Positions 1 to 11,785 of a stretch of 64,000 nt of DNA are shown in pieces. Source of the DNA: Atriophallophorus winterbourni (taxonomy: Eukaryota; Platyhelminthes; Trematoda; Plagiorchiida; Microphallidae). The stretch lies in contig JACCGJ010018413.1 of the NCBI GenBank assembly GCA_013407085.1, forward strand, positions 37,810-101,809, read 5' to 3'. Both the position numbers and the translations under genes were made by a program. A model generated the notes under the pieces. That model saw only the letters and a list, made by a program, of their open reading frames with translations, ran no database searches and was not told the DNA's origin. Within the stretch, counting starts at the first letter, position 1. Each line of letters begins with the position of its first letter.

Positions 1-1
1 T

Positions 2-871
2 GAACTAAAGAGTAAAGAACTTGAGGAGGAAATTAAGCGTCGCAAACAAATCGCCGCTGAACTGGCTGAAAAAGAAGCAGGACTTCGAGCAGGCGATGAG
101 CAAAGAAGAAAGGATTTTGCCAAACACCCACAACGTAGTCTGATCACAGATGAGTTAGGCGTTCAACAAGATCCTATACAGAAAGTCACAGAATGGAAAA
201 GACAAAATGCCTTACAACATGCCGATCCACCGTCCGCTGGAGAAATGAGCAGTTCACAACTTTGGGATGTCAATGATCGGGCAAACGATGCACCAAACCG
301 TGAAAACGTAGTCAGAAGGAGACCACATATTGGTAAACCGGAAGTTTCACGTTACTCTCGTGATTCTGAAGTGACGATTCGCCAGGATACTCTCACATCC
401 GATAACAGAAATCTTACGCCAGGATTGTCACAACAAGGTGATAAACGAAGGAGCTCCATCAATACCCAGGGATCTGGATCTTACGCGACAAAGCACACCG
501 ATATAGACGACTTTTTGAAGGCAAAGTTTCCAGATAAATCAAATTCTGGTCAAAGCAAAACAAAAAGTGTCGCGAAAAGCCCTTCCTTACATCGGGACTA
601 TTATGAAGATGGGAGTGGTGATTCAGATGAAGAAGAGGTCAAGCTCCTCTTTAAATCGTGGAAATCGAAAGATATCTTTCAAAGAATGTCCACCGAGGTA
701 CAAAACCTTTTGATGCGTAGTCACAAGCAACCGATCACAGTACGAATGTTGATGGACGTTTGTCGGAATAAAAATCATGATAGGCGATTTACCGAAGCCG
801 AGGAGAAGAGTTTTCGTGGATACAAAACGGGAAATGAATTATTGATTGAATCAGGAGTGGATGTCAAAAAG
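2..871 (+). CDS. Partial exon of an unidentified coiled-coil protein
   Basis: The frame is open from position 2, so the exon starts outside the window. I did not start it at the ATG at 245, because the upstream 81 codons are clearly coding-like: they are a charged coiled coil (KELEEEIKRRKQIAAELAEK) followed by a polar segment. The rest is low-complexity and hydrophilic, with an acidic patch (GSGDSDEEE, near 617-643) and then a compact block with KPITVRMLMDVC and EEKSFRGYKTGNELL. The frame stays open to a stop at 923-925. However, a strong donor (AAG followed by gtaagt) lies at 871/872, and the codons after it look like intron read-through. I therefore end the exon at 871, phase 0. I do not recognise the family; a cytoskeletal or centrosomal coiled-coil protein is only a guess. 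No signal peptide or membrane segment can be judged from this fragment. Confidence 0.7.
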
Positions 872-1904
872 GTAAGTCCCAAAAATCTGTCTATTGATAA
901 TAATTTTGATTCATTTGAAGCTTAAATTTGTAGTATAGTAGTGCTATTTGGCAAGTGCAGATAGTATATAAGCTAACAAATGGCACTATAGATTGTCATT
1001 GCTTATTGAAAGAATGCTGTACCGCCTTATCGATAAGCGGACAGTATTCTCAAGAGAAGAAGTGTATAAAATTGATTCGATTGTCCTCGGAAAGTAGGTC
1101 AACAACGTATTCGTCGTTAAGAGTAGAAATGGTACCTAGATTTGGTCCTCTTGACCTGACATATTACTCCTACAATAAGACATCAAATTTATCATAAACT
1201 ATTTTCATCACTTAGGCTTTTTGGTCTATAAAATGCTGAAAAATTGATATTTTTCGTTGTAGACTTTTAATGTTATATTGCGTCAAAGAGTTTTTAAACT
1301 TAAGCTAGCTCTCGCTCAACGGGAGTTTATTATTCTAACGCTGCTATGTACTATTATCCGCCATTAATTATACATGAAATTTGCTACTCACCTCAATTTA
1401 ACAAAGATATACTCAAACCTTCAAATATTCAAGTTGGGTGGTTTTACAATCAAGGTATGCCATCGCGTTCATTAATCTATAAATAGGAAAATTTTGTGTG
1501 TCAAATTTAGCCTGGAATTTATTAGGCGAGACTGGGGTTTATTATAATTCAATAGAGAAAAGCAATATGTTGGTACCAATATTGGGAATCTATTTTCGAT
1601 AAAGGAGCTTTTAAAGAGCACATAACGAACATGGTGTTGCTCTCGGATGTGAGACGCTATCGGTTTACAAATGTGTTCTGTGGAAATCGTATTGCCGTGA
1701 GGCACCATTTGTTTATCCTGTGTGATGCACCACTGCACGATAGGAATGTAATATATGTAAAATTTTATCTTTCTATTCGATTGTTCGACTAACTTTGTGC
1801 ATAGCGTTTCTTACCATCTTTATTATAATTTTTATGTTTGAGATTGTCACTCAGTCGTCTAATCACTAGAAGTTCAGGCGACTTTGGAATTGATAAGGAG
1901 ACAG
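872..1904. other. Intron or 3' flank, no gene seen
   Basis: This stretch starts with the splice donor after the first exon. It is AT-rich with stops in every frame. The short open frames at 955-1197 (+) and 1472-1738 (-) have no family resemblance and no supporting splice sites, and I treat them as chance. Confidence 0.5.
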
Positions 1905-1990
1905 CAATGTAATGGAAAATGTTCGTGACCGATCGGGGAATCATAATAATGAAAAAAGAAAGTATGTAATAAATCGGTGAGAGTTGTTCA

Positions 1991-2033
1991 TTGGTAACGT
2001 TTTGTTTTTGACTCAGAAGCTTCGTCAGACCAA
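1991..2033 (-). pseudogene. Decayed hammerhead motif, family B (left arm)
   Basis: On the minus strand the stem I halves UUGGU and ACCAA and the core CUGACGA are present. Helix II is broken, and the GAAA box has become CAAAA. It should be inactive. Confidence 0.55.
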
Positions 2034-2170
2034 GGGTGTCAGTACGAACAGAGATCAAGCTTAAATTTTATTCACCTGACCAATAATAAGATGGTTAAGA
2101 ACTGCACAGTCCATGGTGGGTTCTGCGCTCGTTGAGAATTTGAGCTTGATCTCTGTTCGTACTGACACCC

Positions 2171-2213
2171 TTGATCTGACGAAGCTTCTGAGCAAGAAGC
2201 AAAACGTTACCAA
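2171..2213 (+). pseudogene. Decayed hammerhead motif, family B (right arm)
   Basis: CUGACGA and a good helix II (GCUUCU/AGAAGC) are present. The box after helix II reads CAAAAC instead of CGAAAC, losing the conserved G, and stem I has one mismatch (UUGAU/ACCAA). Probably inactive. Confidence 0.55.
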
Positions 2214-2293
2214 TAAACTACTCTCACCGATTCATTACAGACTTTCTTTTTTCATGATAAAGAGACATCGTTTCATTTGAATGCATTTCCATC

Positions 2294-2356
2294 ACACACA
2301 CACACACACACTCACCCCACGACTGGTATCGTGCTGTTTGCACTCATCAGGTATAG
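2294..2356 (-). pseudogene. (CA)n run and decayed hammerhead motif, family A
   Basis: A CA microsatellite (about 2294-2310) adjoins a minus-strand copy of hammerhead family A at 2315-2356. CUGAUGA and helix II (GUGC AAACA GCAC) are intact, but the GAAAC box is GAUAC and stem III is altered. Inactive by sequence. Confidence 0.6.
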
Positions 2357-5300
2357 ACAGTAGAATCACGATCCGCATGCGCTTGAAACAGTGGAAAATT
2401 GGTACAAGCGCAACTTGTTTGAGGCATTTTTCTATTGAGTGCAGAATCCAACGCATCTATTATCAAGTTTCATGCATTAGAAAAGTTGTTCGATGCAATT
2501 GGAAATCTTTCCGGTTTTCGCTACTTGTATTTTGACTGCTGACATGTTATTGTCAACTCGAAAGACTATCCAAAAGCATTTTATGTGCAAACGCATCGAT
2601 TGACTCTAATTTGTACTCATGAAATATGTCAGGTATAAAAACGTACGGATATATGACGGTATTCACACTGTGCATGATTCACTTTAAGATTTTGATCCTG
2701 GTGTTCTGATAGAGTGGTGGATTGGTAGAAAATGATCGAGCTTGAATTCATTGTTGGATACATGGTTATAGCCAACTGTATTCAAACACAAGATCAAATG
2801 ATACGATATCAGTGTTCTCAATCCGAGTCGCGACAGCCGTTCAAAAGGTAGATTATACACACCGCTAACCATTTTGGTTACCTTAGGATAAAACCTTTCG
2901 AATTGTGTGATATTTTTTCAACACCTATGCCTGAGATAGCGCTTTATAGTTTACGACTAGGTGAATGTAGGTATTGAGTATCTTACTCAATGAATGCGGT
3001 GGAAAACGCCAGAAAATTCGTTAGAGCAGACGCGTATGCTACATGCACGCTTATAGACGATCTCGTACTGCAGAATGGTTCTTCAACTGTTTGCATAACC
3101 CAATAAAAATCCTTCTCTGATGTAATCTACTCAAGTGTTCGACTGGCAAGTGTTTATGAGAAGTTGAAGGACAGTTTGTTTTCAATTAACCACTGATGCA
3201 GCTTATTTAAGCCTTCAAGTAAAATTTTTATGATAAAAATGAGTTAGCCCTATACTAATTCCTGTAGTATATATTTGTGGGACCTTTCTTGTTTCTTTGT
3301 TAGCCCAGGAAATTTCGCCATCTTTACTGACTTTTCCTTGCATTCAGGTAGATAAATTACGAGATCAGGTAGCGGATTTCCAGTGATGCTGGCATATTAC
3401 GGCTTTTAAAGGAGTAAAGAGTGATCGACACGATTGAAATCTTCAGATATATTTAAGTAACAAGTGTGTACACAACTCCAGCCGCCTAATGCTTGCGTAT
3501 AATTGTTTAGAATTGTGAGCAAGTGAAGTAGGTATAAATACGTTTTTTTCAAACCCATGTTGTACGTGAAACAGAGTTTTATGGTCTGATAAAACTATCG
3601 CCCTCTAATCGTTTCAACACTTTAGAAATCACTGAAGAAAACGTCACAGTGCGGTAATTGTTCGGATCCGAACAGCTGCCCCATGTAAATTCGTACAACG
3701 TGTCCAATCTTCTAGTCGGTTGAAATAAACTGCGTATTTATTGAGTGTTTAAATATATCACATAGAGAACCACAAAGGTCCAGCTCAAACGACTTTAGAG
3801 TAACAGGTGTGATGTTGACTTTATTGAATATTTGTTTACGTTCAGCCAGCGTTAATACACAACAGTAGGATTCACGTTGACAACAGTTAGGCTTTCAGCC
3901 TCTTTTGAGCCGAGTAACGTCGTTGGTATTGACATACATTTTTGAGAAAAAGACTTGCGCATAAAATGTGGCCAAGGTATCAGCTGTTTCCATGACAGTA
4001 TCTGTCACTCCTGTGCACAGGCCTTTCTTCGAATAAAGTGATTGTACAAAGAAGTGAGTTCATGATCTCACAGCATGTATGATCATGTGATTGTTGAGTA
4101 TAGTATATTAAGTTGTAAAGCTGGAACGGTTGAAATATAAGGAACTGAGTCCATCATAAATTTCTCGCGCAGCGCAACATTTCTAACACCCGATCGTTGT
4201 AGGCATTCGATAAAGTGAGTAATGGGTAAATTACATCGAAGATGCACTTCTGTCCCGAGTCCAGACGCTAAATACACTAAGTAGTATCCTCTAGCTCGAA
4301 CCTTGTACAATAAATTTGCTGGTGCCTAGACCGTATTTCAGCTCATGTTGCTGAGGCTGCGTTTTGTGCTTATTCTGACATCAGTGGGGATATGTCTCTT
4401 TTGTATTTGCCAAGTATTTGGACGAAATCTATCATAACACGTGTTGTAAAAGTTAGTTTTTGAACTCCGAGATCGATTAGACTGTGCTCGTTACTTTTCT
4501 CACGAACACCGAGACGGTATTTCCATTTCGACCAAAGGTATGTTGGCGTAGATCCGAGTTTTGTACTCAGGACACTCACGTATAAATTAAGAATTCAATG
4601 ATTCCTTTTTATGTTCCACGACATTGTGTTTTATTCGGTTAGCATGGTTCGTCAATCCAATGCAGAAAACTTGGATGGCAAACCAAACAAGTAACTGCTG
4701 TATGTGTTATGGTTTCCAAGCCCATCATGATCCAGGTCGTGTGTCTGTTTATTCACAAAAGATGTCTCACTGATTTCTGTATGTTAGCACAGATTTCATT
4801 ATTCTTATAGATGTATTCTGCACTGTGACATTAGGTGTTATAACTAGGTGTTTTACTTGAACCTTTGGGTGAGCTGACGTTGGAGTTTTGTCATTTTTTC
4901 TATCAAGAGAGTTTCGGGCAACTAAACATTCGAATGAAATAATCTGCGGAGTTATATATTTTTTCTGATTGGTATTAAAGACAATGTTTTCCGGTTTTTC
5001 GGTAGCTATACTGGTTAACTTATAGTTCTGAAATGTGACCAGAACCTTCACTGATGCCTCCAAGGTTTGCATGCTGATCTCTATGCTCAGCATACGATAT
5101 TCTAGGCTGCATTACTGGACATTTGGCAAAAGATGCCAATCTTCTTTTGGTCTCATGTCGCATAAATCAGGGATCTTTTCGTCATTCAGGAGCGATATCG
5201 CCTCCAGAGTCATTGATTGGTGACATTTTAAGTGATTCGTTCTGACACTTTCTCACAGTTGACGAGTGTTTGGCGAACAGCAGTTACCTCTAAAATTTTA

Positions 5301-5891
5301 ATTGAATGCCGCTGTTGATCAGATTGGCACAGCCAACCTTGGATGACCGGTACACATTTTGGATCTATTTCAACCCATCAAATCAATGGAAATGAATAGT
5401 TTAAGAAGTTCTCTAATCCCCTGTAGCGGAGGTGATATTCCATTAGATACATTTTTCTTTATAGGTTCAACCGAAAGTGCAAATCAAAGCAAAAATATTG
5501 ATACGGCCGAGGTTAGTTGGGTAGTGTTGTGTGGAATTGGTGTGATGTGACGGGGTCTAGATAGATTTTGTCACCCGATTTCGCCTAGAATACTCAGTCT
5601 CCCTTCGATAATGTTGGTATGAAATTGAGTCCACGTTGAATATTTTTCCGAGTATTAGCCGAAAGTGGTAAAAACCTCAGGGTTGATCTGACAGCAGAAA
5701 CATTAAAGCGATTCAAATAGACGAATAAACAGCAGAATATCCACTGGTATTGCATAAAAAGAACCACGAGTGGTAATACGAATAACTCTCTTGTTTACGA
5801 GTCGTTCCTCTAGAGCAAACTTTCAGATAAATATCCCAAAGTCAAATCGATTTGATGAAAGTACGACAGGTATATCCAAATGTATTATATA

Positions 5892-5935
<44 letters not shown>

Positions 5936-7320
5936 TAAAATATTATAATTATTGTTATTAATAGTATTATTATTGACTTGAAAACAAAATATCCACTAGA
6001 ATATTCTATGGAAGTGGTTTCGGAGATAACGCACTTTGGACAACAGCTGTACGAATAATGTGTTGATGTTTAGTATTAAAGTTCGGTTAATAATGCGGTT
6101 TTATTTTCGAATCTTCTCGTTTAATCTGCTTTGCCAGTTTAGGCTACTTGCTTTTCGAAGTAATCAATTTAATAAAATGCATAATCCAAAGCTTTTTCAC
6201 ATGCAAAAGGTTTTTTAATTTGCCACTTGTTACATGCGGTCTAAGTATGTAATAATGTGTAAAATCAATCCCGGCATAACAATACACCTACACTAATCAA
6301 TAAATGTTCAAGATGGAGTAAATAGTTCCCGCTAAATTTTGGTAAGAATTGTGTAAGCCTTGTTTAATTTTAAATTGAATTAAACTCTGAAGACGCTCTT
6401 TATCAAATTGAAAAATAACCTATTACCAGGTTATTCAATTTGATTGATCGCACTAATGAAAATGACCTTTCTATGAGATTGCTCACGTTCCCGGCCTAAT
6501 CATTCATATCTTTTATACGATATCAATGGGAGACAATTAGGTCAGTTTCATAAGCATTTAAACATTTTAAATGTGATGGCGCATTTCTTATGGTAACGGA
6601 CACACGCAAAGGTCGAAATAATAACGGTCAGGAACGAGGACCTACCCAGCGTTGTGAGCTGCATGGCACGCAAAGAAATATTACGTGGTTTTCCTAATTA
6701 TAATTTATTCCCACTAAGAAATCACATAAATCTACGCGCCCGATAATTCACTAGCACATATATAATTTCTTACAGCAAAATATCGCTGTGCAGCGCGCAT
6801 AATTGTTTTCCTTAATATTGACGTGGTTTGCCAGCGGTGCTACATAATAATTATCGAGCAGCCGCTTGATCAAAAGTGCTGTCATGGGTGATCCTTGAAA
6901 AATATAACGATTACGCTTCACCAGTGCAACTAGTAATTAGTAAAACATGTAGAAGATTAAAATGCAAACGATGGACACCTAAATATTTCTTTGCTTCACC
7001 ATTTTACACTGAAAATTGTTCGAATGCCGCACATTCACATTATCTTTTTCCGGATATGATCTAAAAAATCTCAACGAGTGGATACTCCGAAGTCATTGTG
7101 TTGGTGATTACAGGTGCCTTGGATGGGATGCGTTGGGTATTTTGAAGTTTAAACGAGTACTAACGGCCGAACAATTGCTTTCTTTCTAAATCAGCTAGAA
7201 ATAATGTCCATCATACTGCTAGGCGACGTGCAACTGACTACTTGTTCGGATTAAGCCTAGATGAGCCTATATAATGCTGCCTATAATTAAAATGTAAATG
7301 TTATGTATGCTCAGATAAGG
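2357..7320. other. Gene-poor stretch, no confident gene
   Basis: This is AT-rich sequence with only short chance frames on both strands. It contains a (TA)n microsatellite near 5894-5929. One weak exon candidate inside it (5347-5511) is listed separately. I see nothing else that can be supported. Confidence 0.5.
5347..5511 (+). CDS. Possible exon, weak
   Basis: An open frame with protein-like composition (IPLDTFFFIGSTES, then NQSKNIDTAE) runs into a plausible donor (GAG followed by gttagt at 5512). The 5' boundary is not clear: the frame is open only from 5347, after a TGA, and I find no acceptor with a good pyrimidine tract. It could be a later exon of the gene at 2-871, since its 3' end is in phase 0, or it could be chance. 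I do not recognise the protein. Confidence 0.2.
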
Positions 7321-7370
7321 TTCAGCTCAGTTCAGTTCAGTTTGCACATGACAGTATGTGGCTAACGAGC

Positions 7371-7610
7371 CAATCGAGCGTCCAGAATTTCTTTCGGTGG
7401 AAAGCTGCCGAGAAGCAACCACCACTGCCAAAGCGTTTTTTCTTAGTGTGATTTGGATATCCTCGACGATCGCGCCACCAAAGGATAAGCCAATCGAGCG
7501 TCCAGATTTTCCGTCTGTGGAATGCTTCAAAGGAGCGCCCACCACTGCCAAAGTTGGTTCATTTTCCTCTGGTATCCTCGTCGTATGCGAAGGTACGTCC
7601 GATGCTTTTC
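7371..7610. repeat. Tandem duplication, two units of 120 bases, open on both strands
   Basis: The sequence CAATCGAGCGTCCAGA begins at 7371 and again at 7491. The two 120-base units share most bases over their first 60 positions. Because 120 is a multiple of three, the frame is kept. The + strand is open at 7358-7639 (PIERPEFLSVES and PIERPDFPSVEC repeats) and the - strand at 7327-7551 (RNSGRSIG and GKSGRSIG repeats). I recognise no family. Confidence 0.6.
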
Positions 7611-7844
7611 AAGCCGTCCTTTGGTCCCAGAATTTGTAGCTGCGACTGAGAAAAACGCAAAGGGTTTCTCTTCACCAAGCCGGTGAGAGGTTAGCTATGG
7701 AAAATTGGTGCGTACATTTAAAACATGACATTTAAAACGAGGTATTATATAACAGGATTTTTTTTTCTAAAATTGTGGTCAAGACCATATAATTTCAAAA
7801 TGAACAAAAAAATGGAAAATTCTGACGACAGACAACCTGCATAT

Positions 7845-8480
7845 TCACGGGAAAAAGTCTGGGAAAAGCCCAAGCCACAAGGCATCTAAACCCCTTTTGA
7901 ATGCACCTATTGATGTGCAAGCTATTAGTTCCTCAGGCAGCTTGTTCCAGAAGCTTACCACTCTTTCACTGAAAAAGTGTTGCCTAAGATTCAGACGGCT
8001 GTGGTTTTTCGCGAGCTTCAATGTATGTCCTCTAGTTGAGGGGTTGATTGCTCGAGAGAACAGGATTTGACAGCCCTTGTCGCCTAAGCCTTTCAGGATT
8101 TTGAAAGTTTCTATGAGGTCACCCCGTAGACGCCGACGCCGAAGGGAGAAGAGACCTAAAAAAATTAGACGTTCTTCGTAGAGTTTCCCAAACATACCTT
8201 CAACCATTTTGGTAGCCAGTCGTTGGACTCTTTCTAATAGTAATATGTTTTTTTGAAAGAAGGGACTCCAGGCTTGCACGCAGTATTCTAAATGCGGCCT
8301 GACAATCGCCGTATATAAAGGGATAAACACTTCCGGCGTTCTACATGTCAGAACGGATTTGAGCCTAAAAAGGTCATTCATTTTCTTAATTGAAATTAAA
8401 AAAACTCTCATGGTGTCACTATAAGATAAACAAATGCTAATAAGCTTAGTAGCTGAAAAGAATAATCGAGCAATTCTCAA
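7845..8480 (-). pseudogene. 5'-truncated CR1-like LINE, end of reverse transcriptase ORF
   Basis: A 211-codon minus-strand frame matches the C-terminal part of CR1-type ORF2 proteins: VRPHLEYCVQAWSPF, then LERVQRLATKMVEG, then YEERLIFLGLFSLRRRRLRG, GDLIETFKILKG and FWNKLPEELI. These are the thumb and connection regions after the catalytic reverse transcriptase motifs, which are absent. The frame is free of stops and frameshifts, so the insertion looks young. It is 5' truncated, as is usual for LINEs. Similar residues continue a little upstream, to about 8500. The short untranslated 3' region runs down to about 7790. It is a dead copy and makes no functional enzyme. Confidence 0.85.
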
Positions 8481-8530
8481 GTCTTCACTGCAGAGACAGC
8501 ACGGTTTTACTGCATGTACGCAAATTTTTT

Positions 8531-10812
8531 AGGCCTTTATTGACCATTAAACAACTAGATATTCATCCTATTAATAATAAACCTGATCGAGCGATAGATT
8601 TCTCATTAAACTGAAATTCTTCTGTTTACTACGAAATCCAATCACAGTCCATCAATCATTATGGAAGAGCTACAACACAGGCAATTTTCGGGGCTGGTCG
8701 AAAAAATGTCCTGCATGAGATTCTAGAAACCAAGATCACCACGCTTTTAAATAAAAAGTCTGATCGGAAAGAATGCAGAAATAACTGACTTATTTCTTAT
8801 AAATTACGCCGGCAAAATATATGTTAAATTTTCATTAAAATTTACCTACGGGTTATATCTATTAGAGTTCACTCCGAAACATAACGATAGAAAATCAATC
8901 GTAAACTTGATTTACTCATAAAGATAATTTCAAGAATTGTCAGGAAATCTGGCGCTGTTATACGTAGTTTTTACTGATTAAATCAAGACATTCGGCAAAT
9001 TGTGCAGTAAGTATAATGATCAAATAGAGAATTTTAATTGCTTCCCTTTAAGAACCTTCAACATTATTATACCATTCTACCTTGACATCCGAAGTTCACT
9101 CCTCTTTAACAATCGCATTTAGTAAGTTTCGAAGTTTCTCCGAGTCATCAAATAACACTTTTTCTAACAGCACTGCTTCAGTTGTCTCTCGTCGGCTGCT
9201 AATGTACGATTTTATTGAGAGAAAAGATGATGACATCATAAGCATGAGATAACTGGCTTTTAATCATGAACCAGTAAAAGGTCAAAAAAGTACGGGAATG
9301 CACAAAAATGAATTCATTGTTTGATTAACCGTGATAGCGTGCAAAATCATTGTTTTTAAATGTTAGTTTGAACCAGTACATCATTTTATTTCGATCCAAA
9401 TACAACACATTACATCTTGCTGGACACCATAATGAATCATTGGATTGACAGCACAGCTTCCAGTATGTTTAATATGAACTGTCATATCTTAGAAATTGCA
9501 AACTGCTGGTGGTGAAAAACATGGTTTAGAGCCCGTGCACACTGAATACTTTACCTTGTGGCAACAAAAGCTAAATCATCTACGCAAGACACGACGAATA
9601 ATTTGCCGATGTTCACCGGGGTATGTGTATTCAATGAAACATGATCTTTCCTATGAAATAACTAATAGAGAAGTAGACGTTTCCTAGAGAGCGCATGGAA
9701 ACACTTGTCATTCATCAGCTATGTGATTGTTATCAGTATGACCGCTGCAAGCTAATAGTTCAAGTGATATGAACTGCTTAGTATTTTGAAATATCGTGGA
9801 GCAAAAGATCACCATGCGCTTGCGATGAAAATGCATTATCCATAGGGGGTCAGCAATAACATTATTTTGTAACGGATAGAATGCATAGAAATTTTAAAAG
9901 AACCTTCATCTGAAAACACTAGCCGACCATCAACGGATCACAATTCAATAAACGGTAATCTCGGTGAGTTTTATTCACTGGTCGTTTTGATATTCTGATC
10001 AAACACATCTGTGTTCAAACCACCTTTTTCTAAGGTTTAACTGGCCATAATCCCAATATGTATTCTTTAGGATTTGCTCTAGTTTAGAACCCTCTCTACA
10101 AACTAACACTGCCTTATCAAAGTCAACACGTGTCCTTAATTTGCTCAAACGGGTATTCTGGAAATTTTCGCTCAAAATATTTCCAAGGATATTGAATACA
10201 TAATTCAGACCAGTCATGGAATGCGCTATGTAGTCTTGGTCTCTGTGGTTTAATAAGGATGTACAAATCATGCAGCGAATCTATCACCGCAAAACAAAAC
10301 TAGTTCTCAGCATCCGTAACAAGCCTAGCAAAACAGGATAGCTCATATGAATCTGTTCGACTTCACCTATAGACAAATCAAGGGATACCTCATTTACTAT
10401 ACAAAATATTCCATACCCTAAACCCTTCCTTATTCACGCGAATGGATACGAAAAATTATCGGACACATGAATGTATGCTAGTGGTACCCCATTCTGCCCA
10501 AAATGTAGAATGTATTTTTATTCTGTCCATGACTGTTTTATTTGGAACAGTTTACCTTCAACAGTTTCTCACTGAACTAGCATGTATGACTTTAATTAGA
10601 CTTCAATTAGACGAGTTTTCATTGTATTAATCGTTTACCGACTACTTATACCCACGTACATTTCAATTTTAGAATTCTATGATTACTGTTATGCTGATTG
10701 CTATTAAGACCATTATAAACCTTGAATTATCTTAGATCGTACCGACTGATTTTTGAAGATCTTCGTTGTTTTCGTTTATTTGAACAGTTTATACCTATCT
10801 TTTAATAAATAA
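8531..10812. other. No gene seen
   Basis: AT-rich sequence with scattered short frames (for example 9496-9687 + and 9999-10271 -) that have no recognisable domain or splice context. I see no repeat that I can match elsewhere in the window. Confidence 0.5.
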
Positions 10813-10924
10813 CGTAAATACCCGCGCAAAGGACGCACTTTTTCATCATAAGTTGCCCTAAAAACCCAGGTGCGTCTTATCCATGGATACTTTTATTATA
10901 AAAATTTTGCATTTATCATAATAT

Positions 10925-11062
10925 CAAAAATTTAGTTCTTCGTGTTATTGATAGGTTATTTCTTACAAAAAATCTCATGCACCAGTTCATTGACGCCTCA
11001 AAATCTGCAATGCTTTGCTCTTTCGCTAATCTTAGTGCCTGTAAACGAACGGTAGTGGTGCT
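10925..11062 (-). pseudogene. Transposase CENP-B-type HTH remnant, frameshifted
   Basis: In a different minus-strand frame downstream of the first domain I read VRLQALRLAKEQ, IADFEASMNWCMRF and FVRNNLSITRRT. This is the second (CENP-B) helix-turn-helix of the same transposase family, with its signature W-C-x-R-F and N-N-L-S. The frame then ends, and the sequence passes straight to the terminal repeat. The catalytic half is therefore deleted. Confidence 0.75.
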
Positions 11063-11095
11063 GACCCCCAGACAGTCTCGACGAGTATCTTGAAT

Positions 11096-11362
11096 TCATT
11101 TAATGAGCGCCTTTTTCAGGTTAGGGTGGTGAGCCTTCGAGCCTCTGTTCGCCCTCTTCACCTTTCGCATTTCTTTAATGGTACTTTCGGCTTTTCTCCA
11201 TTTTCTGATCACGCATTCAGTCGGACCAAATTGCCGCTCAGCTGCCCGGTTCCCGTGTTCTTTCGCGTACTTGATTACTTCCATTTTAAAGTTTGAAGTA
11301 TAGCTCTGTCGTTTTGTCTTCTTCATGTTGAAGGTAATAATGAACTGTATCTTTAAAAACAC
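11096..11362 (-). pseudogene. Pogo-like transposase, N-terminal helix-turn-helix
   Basis: The 88-codon frame includes KRQSYTSNFKMEVIKYAKEH, GNRAAERQFG and VIRKWRKAE, then KRANRGSKAHHPNLKKAL. This is the psq/Brinker-type helix-turn-helix that opens pogo and Tigger transposases. The likely start is the Met of MKKTKRQSY, since the upstream residues read like leader. The frame stops at 11096, and the next domain follows in another frame (see 10925-11062). Confidence 0.85.
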
Positions 11363-11785
11363 CGGTAATAGGTAGAATATTTATACTGCCGATGTGTAAT
11401 ATCATGAAAGTGTAATATCAACCAATCATGGAGTAGTATTTTACTCTCGTTGGAGCAGAAACTTTTCCTTAAAAATGTCATCCAATCATTCGGCATGACG
11501 CCCAAGAATGAGAAGTACACTTTCCACGATAGTCTACATAGGCTAGACAGACATCTGCTGACTGACAGGATGAATGAGTCAGCAATCAGCACACACGACG
11601 ATCATAGCTATTGTATGGAGTTCACCGTGATTGACTTAAGTTCACCGTTTCTATAAAAATTAATGGAAATTAAGGACTAAAATTAGATGCGTCCTATACA
11701 TAGGTACGCAGCTTTTCCATCGTTTTTAGGGTCAAATATCCACTGCGTCCTATACATGGTATCGTCCTATACGCGGGTATTTACG

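Larger units (their letters stand above)
1905..2270. repeat. Inverted repeat (foldback) with hammerhead-like arms, family B
   Basis: Two arms of about 120 bases, near 1941-2061 and 2142-2259, are reverse complements of each other around a spacer of about 80 bases. Each arm carries the motif GTACTGACACCCTTGRTCTG, then a hairpin, then AAAACGTTACC. The left arm plus the spacer matches 63763-64000 closely over about 235 bases. Related inverted pairs lie at 25861-26060 and 47800-48215. The arrangement recalls the inverted terminal repeats of Penelope-like elements or a non-autonomous foldback element. No protein is encoded. Confidence 0.75.
10813..11785 (-). mobile_element. Internally deleted pogo/Tigger-like DNA transposon (973 bases)
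   Basis: The element is bounded by a perfect 14-base terminal inverted repeat, CGTAAATACCCGCG at 10813-10826 and its complement at 11772-11785. GCGTCY-type subterminal repeats (gcgtcctata and gcgtcttatc) follow inside both ends. The minus strand encodes the DNA-binding part of a pogo-family transposase. The DDE catalytic domain is missing, so the copy is non-autonomous. A target-site TA duplication is not obvious at the ends as drawn. Confidence 0.8.
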
